Shown here one piece after another: positions 6,769-14,685 of a stretch of 19,368 bases of DNA (position 1 is the stretch's first letter; each line of letters starts with the position of its first letter). The DNA lies in NCBI RefSeq assembly GCF_003243465.1, contig NZ_QFQZ01000083.1, forward strand, positions 1 through 19,368. Direction: 5' to 3'. Position numbers and translations under genes: made by a program. Source of the DNA: Caulobacter segnis (GTDB lineage Bacteria; Pseudomonadota; Alphaproteobacteria; Caulobacterales; Caulobacteraceae). Under the pieces are notes generated by a model. The model had not been told where the DNA came from. It made no database searches and saw nothing but the letters and a program-made list of their open reading frames with translations.

Positions 6769-8727
6769 TCAGGCGCCTTCCAGCCGCGCCAGCACAACAC
6801 CCTCGCTGACCTGGCCGCCGGCTGAGGCCGAGAGCTCGGCCACGACGCCGTCGAACGGCGCGACCAGGGCGTGCTCCATCTTCATGGCCTCCAGGGTCAG
6901 CAGGGTCTGACCCTTGCTGACGCTCTGGCCGGCCGCCACGGCGACGGAGACGATCTTGCCCGGCATCGGCGACAGGATCGCGCCGTCGGAGGCGCCGCCT
7001 TCACCCAGGCCGCCCACCTGCGCTTCGAAGTCGAACGCCTGGACGTCGCCACCTTCGAACACGTGGATCGGTCCCTTGCCGTAGGTCGTCGGCAGGCGGG
7101 CGACCTCTTCGAAGGTCCGGCCATCGGCGTGGCGGATGTCCCACGACCAGTCCTCGGTCCCGCCGCCCAGCAGCGCCACCCGCAACGGCGTCGGCTTGCC
7201 GTCCATCGCCATCGGCAGGGTCATGCTCGCGCGGTCGGCGTTCATTCGGAAACCGAGCAGCTTGGACGGCGCGCTTTCCCACGGATCGGGCCGCGCCTCG
7301 GCCTCCAGGAAGCTGTCGAGCCGCCAACCGATCGCCGCCATGGCCGGCTCGTCGCTGAAGGTCCGCTCGGTCAGTTCCTCAAGCCGCGCCTCGATGAAGC
7401 CGGTGTCGACCGCGCCGTCCACGAAGTCCGGATGGCTCGCGCACTTGGCCAGGAACGCGGCGTTGGTCTTGACCGGCCACACCTCGACCAGGGCGCAGGC
7501 CTCGGCCAAGCGCTGGGCGGCGTCCTCGCGATCGGCGCCGTGGGCGATCAGCTTGGCGATCATCGGGTCGTAGAAGGCCGTGACCTCGCCGCCCTCCTCC
7601 ACCGCGCTGTCGACGCGAACGTCGCCCTCGGGCAGGCGGAAGTGCTTCAGCTTGCCGGTGGACGGCAGGAAGCCGGTGGCCGGGTTCTCGGCGTAGAGGC
7701 GCGCCTCCATGGCCCAGCCGTCGAGGGTGATCTCGTCCTGCTCCAGCGGCAGGCGCTCGCCGGCGGCCACGCGCAGCTGCCATTCGACGAGATCCTGGCC
7801 GGTGACCATCTCGGTCACGGGATGTTCGACCTGAAGGCGGGTGTTCATCTCCATGAACCAGATGCGGTCTGCGCGCAGGCCCTCGCTGGCGTCGGCGATG
7901 AACTCCACCGTGCCGGCGCCGACATAGCCGACCGCCTGGGCGGCCTTCACGGCGGCGGCGCAGACAGCCTCGCGCGTGGCTTCATCCATGCCCGGCGCGG
8001 GCGCTTCCTCGATCACCTTCTGGTGGCGGCGCTGCAGCGAGCAGTCGCGCTCGAACAGGTGGACGACATTGCCGTGGCTGTCGCCAAACACCTGCACCTC
8101 GATATGGCGCGGACGGGTGACATACTTCTCCAGCAGCACCCGGTCGTCGCCGAACGCGGCCGAGGCTTCACGGCGGCACGAGCCCAGCGCCGCCTCGAAG
8201 TCTTCGGCCCGCTCGACCTTGCGCATCCCCTTGCCGCCGCCGCCGGCCACGGCCTTGATCAGCACCGGATAGCCGATCTTGCCCGCTTCGGTCGCGAGAC
8301 GCTCGACCGACTGGTCCTCGCCCTGGTAGCCGGGCGTGGTGGGCACGCCCGCCTTGATCATCACCGCCTTGGCGGCGTCCTTCAGGCCCATGGCGCGGAT
8401 CGCGGACGGCGGCGGGCCGATCCAGGTGAGACCCGCGTCGATCACGCTCTGGGCGAAGTCGGCGTTTTCCGACAGGAAGCCGTAGCCGGGGTGGATCGCG
8501 TCCGCCCCCATCTGCTTGGCCGCCGCCAGGATCTTCTTCGGGTCGAGATAGCTGTCCTTGGCCGGCGCGGGTCCTATGAGGATGGCGGCGTCGGCCTCCA
8601 TGACGAACGGCGCGTCGGCGTCGGCTTCCGAATAGACGGCGATCGTCCGCACGCCCAGCTCCCGGGCGGTGCGGATGATGCGGCGGGCGATCTCCCCGCG
8701 GTTGGCGATCAGGACGGAATCGATCAA
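6769..8727 (-). CDS. mccA: Methylcrotonyl-CoA carboxylase alpha subunit (biotin carboxylase + BCCP)
   Basis: Biotin-containing subunit of an acyl-CoA carboxylase, 652 residues. Order: biotin carboxylase N-domain (starts SVLIANRGEIARRI), ATP-grasp with the glycine loop GGGGKGM (162-168) and MEMNTRLQVEHPVTE, biotin carboxylase C-domain, a linker/BT region (about 450-570), and a C-terminal biotinyl domain with EAMKMEH, biotinylated at K616. It carboxylates biotin with bicarbonate and ATP, then passes CO2 to the MccB partner. The domain plan also fits propionyl- or geranyl-CoA carboxylase alpha chains. The operon with mccB and a crotonase, and nearby isovaleryl-CoA dehydrogenase, supports 3-methylcrotonyl-CoA (leucine pathway). 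The start is a TTG at 8727, 7 bp after the DUF3667 stop; no in-frame ATG occurs until residue 43, so translational coupling is likely. Confidence 0.93.
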   Translation of the reverse strand: MIDSVLIANRGEIARRIIRTARELGVRTIAVYSEADADAPFVMEADAAILIGPAPAKDSYLDPKKILAAAKQMGADAIHPGYGFLSENADFAQSVIDAGLTWIGPPPSAIRAMGLKDAAKAVMIKAGVPTTPGYQGEDQSVERLATEAGKIGYPVLIKAVAGGGGKGMRKVERAEDFEAALGSCRREASAAFGDDRVLLEKYVTRPRHIEVQVFGDSHGNVVHLFERDCSLQRRHQKVIEEAPAPGMDEATREAVCAAAVKAAQAVGYVGAGTVEFIADASEGLRADRIWFMEMNTRLQVEHPVTEMVTGQDLVEWQLRVAAGERLPLEQDEITLDGWAMEARLYAENPATGFLPSTGKLKHFRLPEGDVRVDSAVEEGGEVTAFYDPMIAKLIAHGADREDAAQRLAEACALVEVWPVKTNAAFLAKCASHPDFVDGAVDTGFIEARLEELTERTFSDEPAMAAIGWRLDSFLEAEARPDPWESAPSKLLGFRMNADRASMTLPMAMDGKPTPLRVALLGGGTEDWSWDIRHADGRTFEEVARLPTTYGKGPIHVFEGGDVQAFDFEAQVGGLGEGGASDGAILSPMPGKIVSVAVAAGQSVSKGQTLLTLEAMKMEHALVAPFDGVVAELSASAGGQVSEGVVLARLEGA

Positions 8728-8734
8728 GCGGGAC

Positions 8735-10042
8735 CTACATCTGTGACAGGGTGAACAGCATCAGCGCGGTGACCAGCAGCGCGAAAGCGAAGACGCTCAT
8801 GAACCAGACGACCAGCGTCTTGAAGACCGCCCCGACGATGGTCGAGCCGTACCCCCCGCGCAGGGTCTGGAACAGGTTGATCGGCGTCCAGAAGGTGATG
8901 ATGGCGAGCCAGGGCCCGACCAGGCTCTTGGGCATCACCATCGCGATGGCGTTGGTCAGGAACGCGAACGACAACAGGTTCGTCGCCACCAGCAGGTGGT
9001 CGTAGATGTAGAACTGGCGACGGTTCACATAGACCAGAGCCAGGCTGAGGCCGATGATCGGCAGCAGCAGCACGGCCAGGCGGTGGGCCCAGCCGAACAT
9101 CACGACCATGTAGTATTCTGGATTGGCGAACGCCTTGGCGAGCCCTTCCTTGAACCAATTGGCGACGCCATGGCCGTTGGAAGACTCGCCGAGGTTGATA
9201 TGGGTCGTCACCTCTTTCTGGGCGGCGTCAGGCGTGACCACGTTGAAGTGCTGGCCGCCGATATTGGCCTCGCCGATCTTCCGGCTATTTCCGTCTAGCT
9301 TGTCCAGATCCTGCAGCTCCAGCCCGCGGATCTGGTTTGCGACGTCCTCGCCGCGCTTCTCGATCTTGGCCTTGGCTTCGGCGGCCGCGTTCGGATTCTT
9401 TTCCAGGGCGTCGGCCTCGGCGACGCTGGCGGCGTACTTGTCCCGGGCCGTCTTGACCTGGGCGTCGTAATCAGCCGCGACCTTGGCCTTGTCGGCGCCC
9501 GCCTCCTTGAGCGCTTCGTCACGCGCCTCGCCGGCGTCCCTCAGCCGGCTGTCGCGGTTTTCGACGGCTTCCTTGCGCATCTCGTCCGCCTTGGCCTTAC
9601 GGCCGGCGGGCGTGGCCAGGGCGGCGACCTCCCTCTCCTCTTTCAGCTCCATCTCGTGACGAATATTGTGCAGCGCGTGCTCGGCCGCGAAGATGAACAG
9701 CAGCAGGGCGACCAGGAAGGTGCGGAACGGCGGCACGTGCCGCGCGACGCGGCCTTCCATGTAGTCCTTGGCCAGCTTGCCCGGCTTGAAGAACAGCAGC
9801 GGCAGGGTGTTGGCCAGGCGGCCATCGAGGTGGAACATCCCCTCAATGGCCTCCCAGATCAGGTGCAGGATCGATCGATGGTGCGTGTCGGCGTTCTGGC
9901 CGCAGCTGTAGCACCACCAACCCTCCAGCGGCGTGCCACAGTTCTTGCAGGGCTCGCCCTGGTGGGTGAACGGCTTCTTCTTCGCGCGGACGAAGCTCCC
10001 CAGCGAGTCCGCCGCCGCCGTTTCCATTTCCGGAGCCGTCAT
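8735..10042 (-). CDS. DUF3667 multi-pass membrane protein with zinc ribbon and charged coiled coil
   Basis: 435-residue membrane protein resembling DUF3667, function unknown. The N-terminus has a CxxC-x8-CxxC zinc ribbon (C32, C35, C44, C47), then the family-typical amphipathic segment with LDGRLANTLPLLFFKPGKLAKDYMEGRVARHVPPFRTFL (73-110 region). A first membrane helix (about 108-122) leads into a highly charged, Ala/Lys/Glu-rich helical region (about 127-245) that looks like a long coiled coil. Four more membrane helices follow (about 311-338, 349-370, 375-392, 406-431). AGGTGG before the ATG is a good ribosome site. It is embedded in the leucine-degradation operon, 27 bp after the crotonase and 7 bp before mccA, so it should be co-expressed with them. 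Why is unknown; I do not infer an enzymatic role. Confidence 0.85.
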   Translation of the reverse strand: MTAPEMETAAADSLGSFVRAKKKPFTHQGEPCKNCGTPLEGWWCYSCGQNADTHHRSILHLIWEAIEGMFHLDGRLANTLPLLFFKPGKLAKDYMEGRVARHVPPFRTFLVALLLFIFAAEHALHNIRHEMELKEEREVAALATPAGRKAKADEMRKEAVENRDSRLRDAGEARDEALKEAGADKAKVAADYDAQVKTARDKYAASVAEADALEKNPNAAAEAKAKIEKRGEDVANQIRGLELQDLDKLDGNSRKIGEANIGGQHFNVVTPDAAQKEVTTHINLGESSNGHGVANWFKEGLAKAFANPEYYMVVMFGWAHRLAVLLLPIIGLSLALVYVNRRQFYIYDHLLVATNLLSFAFLTNAIAMVMPKSLVGPWLAIITFWTPINLFQTLRGGYGSTIVGAVFKTLVVWFMSVFAFALLVTALMLFTLSQM

Positions 10043-10069
10043 CGTTCCACCTGAACCCTGAAGTTGAGT

Positions 10070-10909
10070 CTATTCAGCCCAGGCGGGTTTACGACGGGCG
10101 AGGAAGGCGCGCACGCCCTCTTGTCCTTCCTCGGACACGCGGCGACGCGCAATCCGGCGGGCGGTCTCCTCGACGACGCCCCTGTCGAGTTTCTGACCAG
10201 CGAAGTCGTTGACCAAAGCCTTGGCGTCGCCGATCGCGCCGGGCGCGCAGGGAACCATCTCCTCGATCAGAGCGTCGCGCGCGGCGTCCAGCCCCGCCAC
10301 GTCGTCGAACACCTCGTCCACCAGGCCGTAGCTCCAGGCCGCATCGGCGTCGAACACGCGGGCGGTGGCGAACAGCAGCTTGGCGGTGCGCGGCCCGAGG
10401 GCGGCGATCACGTACGGGCTGATGGTCGCCGGGGTGAGACCCAGCTTGACCTCCGAGAAAGAGAACTGCGCGTTCGCCGCGGCCAGAGCGTGGTCGCAGG
10501 CGGCCACGAGACCCGCGCCGCCGCCATAGGCCGCGCCCTCCACCAGGGCGACGGTCAGGGCCGGGATGTCGTGCAGGGCCTTGAGCATGTGGGCCAGTTC
10601 GAGCGCGTCCTCGCGATTATCGTCCTCGTCCCACTCGACCGCGTCGGCCATCCAGGAGAGGTCCGCGCCGGCGCTGAACGTCCCGCCGACGCCGCGCAGG
10701 AAAACCACCCGCACGCCCTCGGCCCCGTGCAGGGTCTCGAAGGTCTGGCGCAGGGCCGCGATCGTCGCCGCGTCGAAGGCGTTCTTCTTTTCAGGGCGAT
10801 TGATCCAGACGGTGACCGCGCCCTCGGGCGTGCTCTCCATGTGGACCAGCGGGCTCATCGCGTCGGTGTCGGGGACCTCGACGATGGGATCGGCGATGGG
10901 GTTGGTCAT
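10070..10909 (-). CDS. liuC: Enoyl-CoA hydratase/isomerase family protein, probable methylglutaconyl-CoA hydratase
   Basis: Crotonase-fold enzyme of 279 residues. Family signatures are the oxyanion-hole segment GGTFSAGADLSWM (75-87) and GAAYGGGAGLVAACD (125-139). E153 (FSEVKLGL) aligns with the catalytic Glu164 of rat crotonase, while the Glu144 position appears to be G133 in GGGAGL, as in several crotonase paralogues. Following mccB and preceding mccA, it most likely hydrates 3-methylglutaconyl-CoA to HMG-CoA, the step after MccAB (context-based). AAAGGAG seven bases before the ATG at 10909 is a strong ribosome site. About 20 residues precede the usual crotonase start. Specificity cannot be proven from sequence, since the superfamily includes other hydratases and isomerases. 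Confidence 0.85.
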   Translation of the reverse strand: MTNPIADPIVEVPDTDAMSPLVHMESTPEGAVTVWINRPEKKNAFDAATIAALRQTFETLHGAEGVRVVFLRGVGGTFSAGADLSWMADAVEWDEDDNREDALELAHMLKALHDIPALTVALVEGAAYGGGAGLVAACDHALAAANAQFSFSEVKLGLTPATISPYVIAALGPRTAKLLFATARVFDADAAWSYGLVDEVFDDVAGLDAARDALIEEMVPCAPGAIGDAKALVNDFAGQKLDRGVVEETARRIARRRVSEEGQEGVRAFLARRKPAWAE

Positions 10910-10929
10910 GGGGCTACTCCTTTGGGACG

Positions 10930-12522
10930 CTACATCCGGAAAACGCCGAACGTCGTCTCCGGGATAGGGGCGTTGAGACTGGCCGAGATTGCAAGTCCCA
11001 GAACGTCCCGCGTTTGAGCGGGGTCAATGATCCCGTCGTCCCACAGCCGCGCCGTGGCGTGGTAGGGATTGCCCTCATCCTCGTAGCGCTGGCGGATCGG
11101 CGCCTTGAACGCCTCGGTCTCTTCGGGCGTCCACTTGGCCGCGTCGCGGTGGACGGTGGCCAGGACGCTGGCGGCCTGCTCGCCACCCATCACCGAGATC
11201 CGGCTGTTGGGCCAGGTGAACAGGAAACGCGGGGAATAGGCCCGTCCGCACATGCCGTAGTTGCCGGCCCCGAAGCTGCCGCCGATCAGCACGGTGAACT
11301 TCGGAACCTCGGCCGAGGCGACTGCGGTGACGAGCTTGGCGCCATCCTTGGCGATGCCCCCGGCCTCGTACTTGCCGCCGACCATGAAGCCCGAGATGTT
11401 TTGCAGGAACACCAGCGGGATCTTCCGCTTGCAGGCCAGCTCGATGAAGTGAGCGCCTTTCAGCGCGCTCTCGGAGAAGAGCACGCCGTTATTGGCGAGG
11501 ATCGCCACCGGCTGCCCCCAGATGCGGGCGAAGCCGCAGACCAGGGTCGTCCCATACAGCGCCTTGAACTCGTCGAACCTGGAGCCGTCGACGATGCGGG
11601 CGATGACCTCGCGGACGTCGTAGGGCGCGCGGACATCCGTCGGCACGATCCCGTAGAGCTCCTCGGGGTCGTAGAGCGGCGCCTCGACCTCGGCCAGCAC
11701 CAGCGGTTCAGGCTTGGTGGTGTTCAGGTTGGCGACGATCGAACGGACGATCTCCAGCGCATGCTCGTCGTTCTCGGCGACGTGGTCGACCACGCCCGAG
11801 CGGCGGCCGTGCGTCTCGGCGCCGCCCAGTTCCTCGGCCGAAATCACTTCGCCGGTCGCGGCCTTTACCAGAGGCGGCCCGGCCAGGAAGATGGTGCCCT
11901 GGTTGCGGACAATGACGGTCTCGTCGCTCATCGCCGGCACATAGGCGCCGCCGGCCGTGCACGAGCCCATGACGCAGGCGATCTGGGGGATGCCCGCCGC
12001 GCTCATCCGCGCCTGGTTGAAGAAGATGCGGCCGAAGTGGTCGCGGTCCGGGAAGACCTCGGCCTGGTGCGGCAGGTTCGCGCCGCCGCTATCGACCAGA
12101 TAGACGCACGGCAGGCGGTTCTGCTGCGCGATCTCCTGGGCGCGCAGGTGCTTCTTCACCGTCATCGGGAAGTAGGCGCCGCCCTTCACCGTGGCGTCGT
12201 TGGCGACGATCATCACCTCGCGGCCGGACACCCGGCCGACGCCGCAGATGATCCCCGCCCCCGGGGCCTCGCCGCCATAGAGGTCGCAGGCGGCCAGCTG
12301 GCCGATCTCCAGGAACGGCGAGCCCGGATCCAGCAGCCGCTCGACGCGCTCGCGGGGCAGAAGTTTGCCGCGCGCGGCGTGACGTTCGCGGGCGCTCTCC
12401 GGACCGCCCAGGGCCGCCTCGGCCACCTTGGCGCGGAGTTCGGCGACCAGGGCGCGGTTGTGCGCGGCGTTGCGGGCGAAGGCGTCGTTGGACGCGTCGA
12501 TAACGGAGTTCAACTTCGGCAT
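10930..12522 (-). CDS. mccB: Methylcrotonyl-CoA carboxylase beta subunit (carboxyltransferase)
   Basis: Carboxyltransferase subunit of 530 residues that moves CO2 from biotin on MccA to 3-methylcrotonyl-CoA, giving 3-methylglutaconyl-CoA. Both crotonase-like halves are present: the N-half with VDSGGANLPHQAEVFPD and VMGSCTAGGAYVPAMSDE, and the C-half with NNGVLFSESALKGAHFIELACKRKIPL followed by NISGFMVGGKYEAGGIAKDGAK. The motif VKAATGEVISAEELGGAETH is typical of MccB rather than PccB. Length matches the family. It is the first gene of the minus-strand operon; the crotonase follows after 20 bp. The ATG at 12522 gives the usual N-terminus; only a distant AAAGG precedes it. Confidence 0.95.
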   Translation of the reverse strand: MPKLNSVIDASNDAFARNAAHNRALVAELRAKVAEAALGGPESARERHAARGKLLPRERVERLLDPGSPFLEIGQLAACDLYGGEAPGAGIICGVGRVSGREVMIVANDATVKGGAYFPMTVKKHLRAQEIAQQNRLPCVYLVDSGGANLPHQAEVFPDRDHFGRIFFNQARMSAAGIPQIACVMGSCTAGGAYVPAMSDETVIVRNQGTIFLAGPPLVKAATGEVISAEELGGAETHGRRSGVVDHVAENDEHALEIVRSIVANLNTTKPEPLVLAEVEAPLYDPEELYGIVPTDVRAPYDVREVIARIVDGSRFDEFKALYGTTLVCGFARIWGQPVAILANNGVLFSESALKGAHFIELACKRKIPLVFLQNISGFMVGGKYEAGGIAKDGAKLVTAVASAEVPKFTVLIGGSFGAGNYGMCGRAYSPRFLFTWPNSRISVMGGEQAASVLATVHRDAAKWTPEETEAFKAPIRQRYEDEGNPYHATARLWDDGIIDPAQTRDVLGLAISASLNAPIPETTFGVFRM

Positions 12523-12570
12523 GACCGACGCTTAGCCTTTTCCACCCATCCCCGGAAGCCGGAGTTTTTT

Positions 12571-12610
12571 GGACCCTGAAGCCGAAGATTCAGAGCCAAA
12601 ACCGTTCTTA
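12571..12610. repeat. Intergenic repeat copy A (GGACCCTGA element)
   Basis: The run GGACCCTGAAGCCGAAGATT and the next 15 or so bases closely match 19198-19228, upstream of mgtE, with a few substitutions and small gaps. In both copies a short stem is conserved: here CTGAA/TTCAG (12576-12580 and 12589-12593). It includes a GANTC site (GATTC, 12587-12591). Long intergenic repeats associated with GANTC sites have been described in Caulobacter; this may be one (inference). Confidence 0.5.
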
Positions 12611-12678
12611 GACGATTTAGCTTCCAGAGCAATGATTGCGCCCGAACGCGCGGCGAGGGTCAAGCCTGCCGATGACGC

Positions 12679-12704
12679 GCGGGGCGTTTACAGCCTCGCC
12701 CCGC
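12679..12704. promoter_or_regulatory. Hairpin and possible promoter just before the patatin-like gene
   Basis: A perfect 8-bp stem GCGGGGCG / CGCCCCGC with a 10-nt loop ends 19 bases before the GTG start. The loop contains TTTACA (12687-12692), a -35-like hexamer, and TACCGT at 12711-12716 could serve as a weak -10 after an 18-base spacer. If so, transcription would begin at or next to the GTG (leaderless), which fits the lack of a Shine-Dalgarno. The assignment is tentative. Confidence 0.3.
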
Positions 12705-12723
12705 CAGCACTACCGTCCGCGCC

Positions 12724-14490
12724 GTGGAAACGCCCCTGCCCGATGACTCGGCCCTAGCGCGCCTGTTCGCCCGCGAGCGGCGAAACGGGACGGCGGCGTG
12801 GTTTTCGCTGCCGGGCGGCGCGACCTTGTTCGAGGCCGGAGAACCGGCCGAACAGCTCTACTTCCTGAAGACCGGACGGCTGGGGGCCTTCCGCCGCGAG
12901 GATGGCCAGGAACCGCAGTTCCTGGGCCTCATCCGTCCCGGCGAGCCCGCCGGCGAGATGGCGATGATCGGCGACACGGCCCATTCGGCCGCCATGGTCG
13001 CCTTGCGCGACAGCGAGATGCTGGCCCTGCCCCGCGATGTGTTCTTCGAGGCGGCCGAGGAGGATCCCAGCGTGCTGCTGGAGCTTTCGCGGCTGATGAT
13101 CAACCGGGCGCGGCAGGCGCGCAGCCAGCCGGTGGCCGGCGATCCCTCGGTGTTCGGCTTCATCGCCGTCGAGCCCGGCGCGCCGATCCGGCCGGTCGTC
13201 GAGCGGCTGGGCCGCTGTATCGAGAACCTCGGCTACACCGTCACGGTCGAGGGCGGCGAGGCGCTGCTGGCCCCGACCGAGTGGTTCGGCAATGTCGAGC
13301 TTAGCCACGACTTCGTCCTCTATGTCGCCGAGGCGGACGAGACGGCCTGGAAGCACGTGGTCGGACGGCAGGTGGACCGGCTTTTCCGGGTGGGCCGCGG
13401 CGACCGGCCGCCACCGACGACGATACCCAGCTATGCGTCCGGCCCGCTGCAGGCCCAGCGGCTGGTCGACCTGATCCTGCTGCAATCGGCCACCCTGGAA
13501 CGGCCCAGCGGCTCGGAAGCCTGGGTGGCCGCCACCCAGCCCGCTCGCCTGTTCCATCTGCGCGAGAACGGCGTCGCCGACCTTCAGCGCCTGGCGCGGG
13601 TGATGACGGGCCAATCCGTGGGCCTGGTGCTGTCTGGCGGCGGAGCGCGGGCCTACGCCCATATCGGCGCGATCCAGGCGATGCGCGAGCGAGCGATCCC
13701 GATCGACTTCGTCGGCGGCGCCTCGATGGGCGCGATCATCGCCGCGGGCCTGGCCATGGGCTGGGACGACGGCGAGATGGAGCATCGCATCCAGAAGGCG
13801 TTCGTCGATTCCAGTCCGCTGGACGACATCGCCTTCCCGATGATCGCCATGACCCGCGGCGAAAAGGTCAAGGCGCGGCTCGAGGAGCATTTCGGCGGGG
13901 TCGAGATCAGCGATCTGTGGCTGCCATTTTTCTGCGTTTCGTCAAATTTGACCTCGGGCGCGTACCAGCTGCATCGCGCGGGGTCGCTGCAGACGGCGCT
14001 CAGGGCCTCGATCTCGCTTCCCGGGGTCATGCCACCGGCCACCGAGACCGGCGCGGTGCTGGTGGACGGGGCTGTGATGAAGAACTTTCCCGCCGACGTC
14101 ATGCGCGCCCTCCAGCCGGGCCCAATCGTCGGCGTCGACGTCACCCGCGGCCGCAGCATCACGCCCGACGATCTGGTTACGCCCCCCTCGCTCTGGAACT
14201 GGATCACTTCGGGGGAATGGCGGCGAGGTCCGCCGATCGTCGCGCTTCTGATGCGGGCGGCGACGGTGACCACGGGGCGCGACCTGACGGCCGCCCGCGA
14301 GGCGACCGACGTGTTGATCACGCCAAAGCTGGAGGGGGTGGATATCCGCGACTGGCGGGCCTTCGAGCCGGCGGTCAAGGCCGGGCGGGTCGCCGCGAGT
14401 CTAGCTGTGGACACCCTGCGCCAGCCGGTGACGACCCTGCGCCGCCGCCCCAGCCTGCGCGAGCGGCCAAGCAGCTCGACGCGAAGCTGA
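12724..14490 (+). CDS. Patatin-like phospholipase with N-terminal cyclic-nucleotide-binding-like domain (NTE type)
   Basis: Predicted serine lipid hydrolase of 588 residues, built like bacterial relatives of neuropathy target esterase. Residues about 24-125 form a cNMP-binding fold (FEAGEPAEQLYFLKTGRLGAF, then RPGEPAGEMAMIGD). The phosphate-cassette arginine expected in PRSA is replaced (AHSA, 86-89), so real cAMP/cGMP binding is doubtful. A middle region (about 140-290) links to the patatin domain: oxyanion loop GGGARA (305-310), nucleophile S334 in GASMG (332-336) and dyad D448 in DGA. All catalytic elements are intact. The start is a GTG with no Shine-Dalgarno; no in-frame ATG is closer than residue 79. 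It is the only large plus-strand gene between mccB and isovaleryl-CoA dehydrogenase. Substrate unknown. Confidence 0.92.
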   Translation: METPLPDDSALARLFARERRNGTAAWFSLPGGATLFEAGEPAEQLYFLKTGRLGAFRREDGQEPQFLGLIRPGEPAGEMAMIGDTAHSAAMVALRDSEMLALPRDVFFEAAEEDPSVLLELSRLMINRARQARSQPVAGDPSVFGFIAVEPGAPIRPVVERLGRCIENLGYTVTVEGGEALLAPTEWFGNVELSHDFVLYVAEADETAWKHVVGRQVDRLFRVGRGDRPPPTTIPSYASGPLQAQRLVDLILLQSATLERPSGSEAWVAATQPARLFHLRENGVADLQRLARVMTGQSVGLVLSGGGARAYAHIGAIQAMRERAIPIDFVGGASMGAIIAAGLAMGWDDGEMEHRIQKAFVDSSPLDDIAFPMIAMTRGEKVKARLEEHFGGVEISDLWLPFFCVSSNLTSGAYQLHRAGSLQTALRASISLPGVMPPATETGAVLVDGAVMKNFPADVMRALQPGPIVGVDVTRGRSITPDDLVTPPSLWNWITSGEWRRGPPIVALLMRAATVTTGRDLTAAREATDVLITPKLEGVDIRDWRAFEPAVKAGRVAASLAVDTLRQPVTTLRRRPSLRERPSSSTRS

Positions 14491-14502
14491 ACGCTGTTTT
14501 TT
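14472..14502 (+). terminator. Weak terminator-like sequence at the end of the patatin-like gene
   Basis: A short stem CAGCT/AGCTG (14472-14476 and 14485-14489) overlaps the stop codon, and six Ts follow at 14497-14502. The stem is short and the T run is seven bases away, so function is uncertain. Confidence 0.25.
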
Positions 14503-14685
14503 ACACCCCTGTTCAAAATGCCCAGATTTAGGGCGCCCAAACGGCGCTCTATACCTGCGACATGCGACAATCGGACGCCGTGCAACTTCGATCATTGTGA
14601 AGAATTCTTCTCAAAGGCGAAAATTCGTCATAGGGTTCGATTCAGGCCTCCAGGAGAGGGGCTTCAGGGAAGGAAGTCACGCGGA
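14503..14685. other. Gap with a 12-bp perfect palindrome and one GANTC site
   Basis: No coding sequence is convincing here. The stretch is less GC-rich than its surroundings and carries GAAGAATTCTTC (14599-14610, a perfect 12-bp palindrome), an imperfect hairpin AGGGCGCC/GGCGCTCT with one G-T pair (14530-14550), and GATTC (14639-14643). It is the likely promoter region for the small ORF at 14686, with the palindrome as a possible operator. Confidence 0.35.

Noticed and set aside
6871..8754. Open frame of 627 codons on the plus strand opposite mccA
   Set aside because: It is the complement of a clear biotin carboxylase gene; its composition (His/Arg/Gly/Ala-rich, no recognisable domain) is typical of antisense frames in GC-rich DNA.
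11014..12579. Open frame of 521 codons on the plus strand opposite mccB
   Set aside because: Shadow of mccB; no motif, and the opposite strand carries all MccB signatures.
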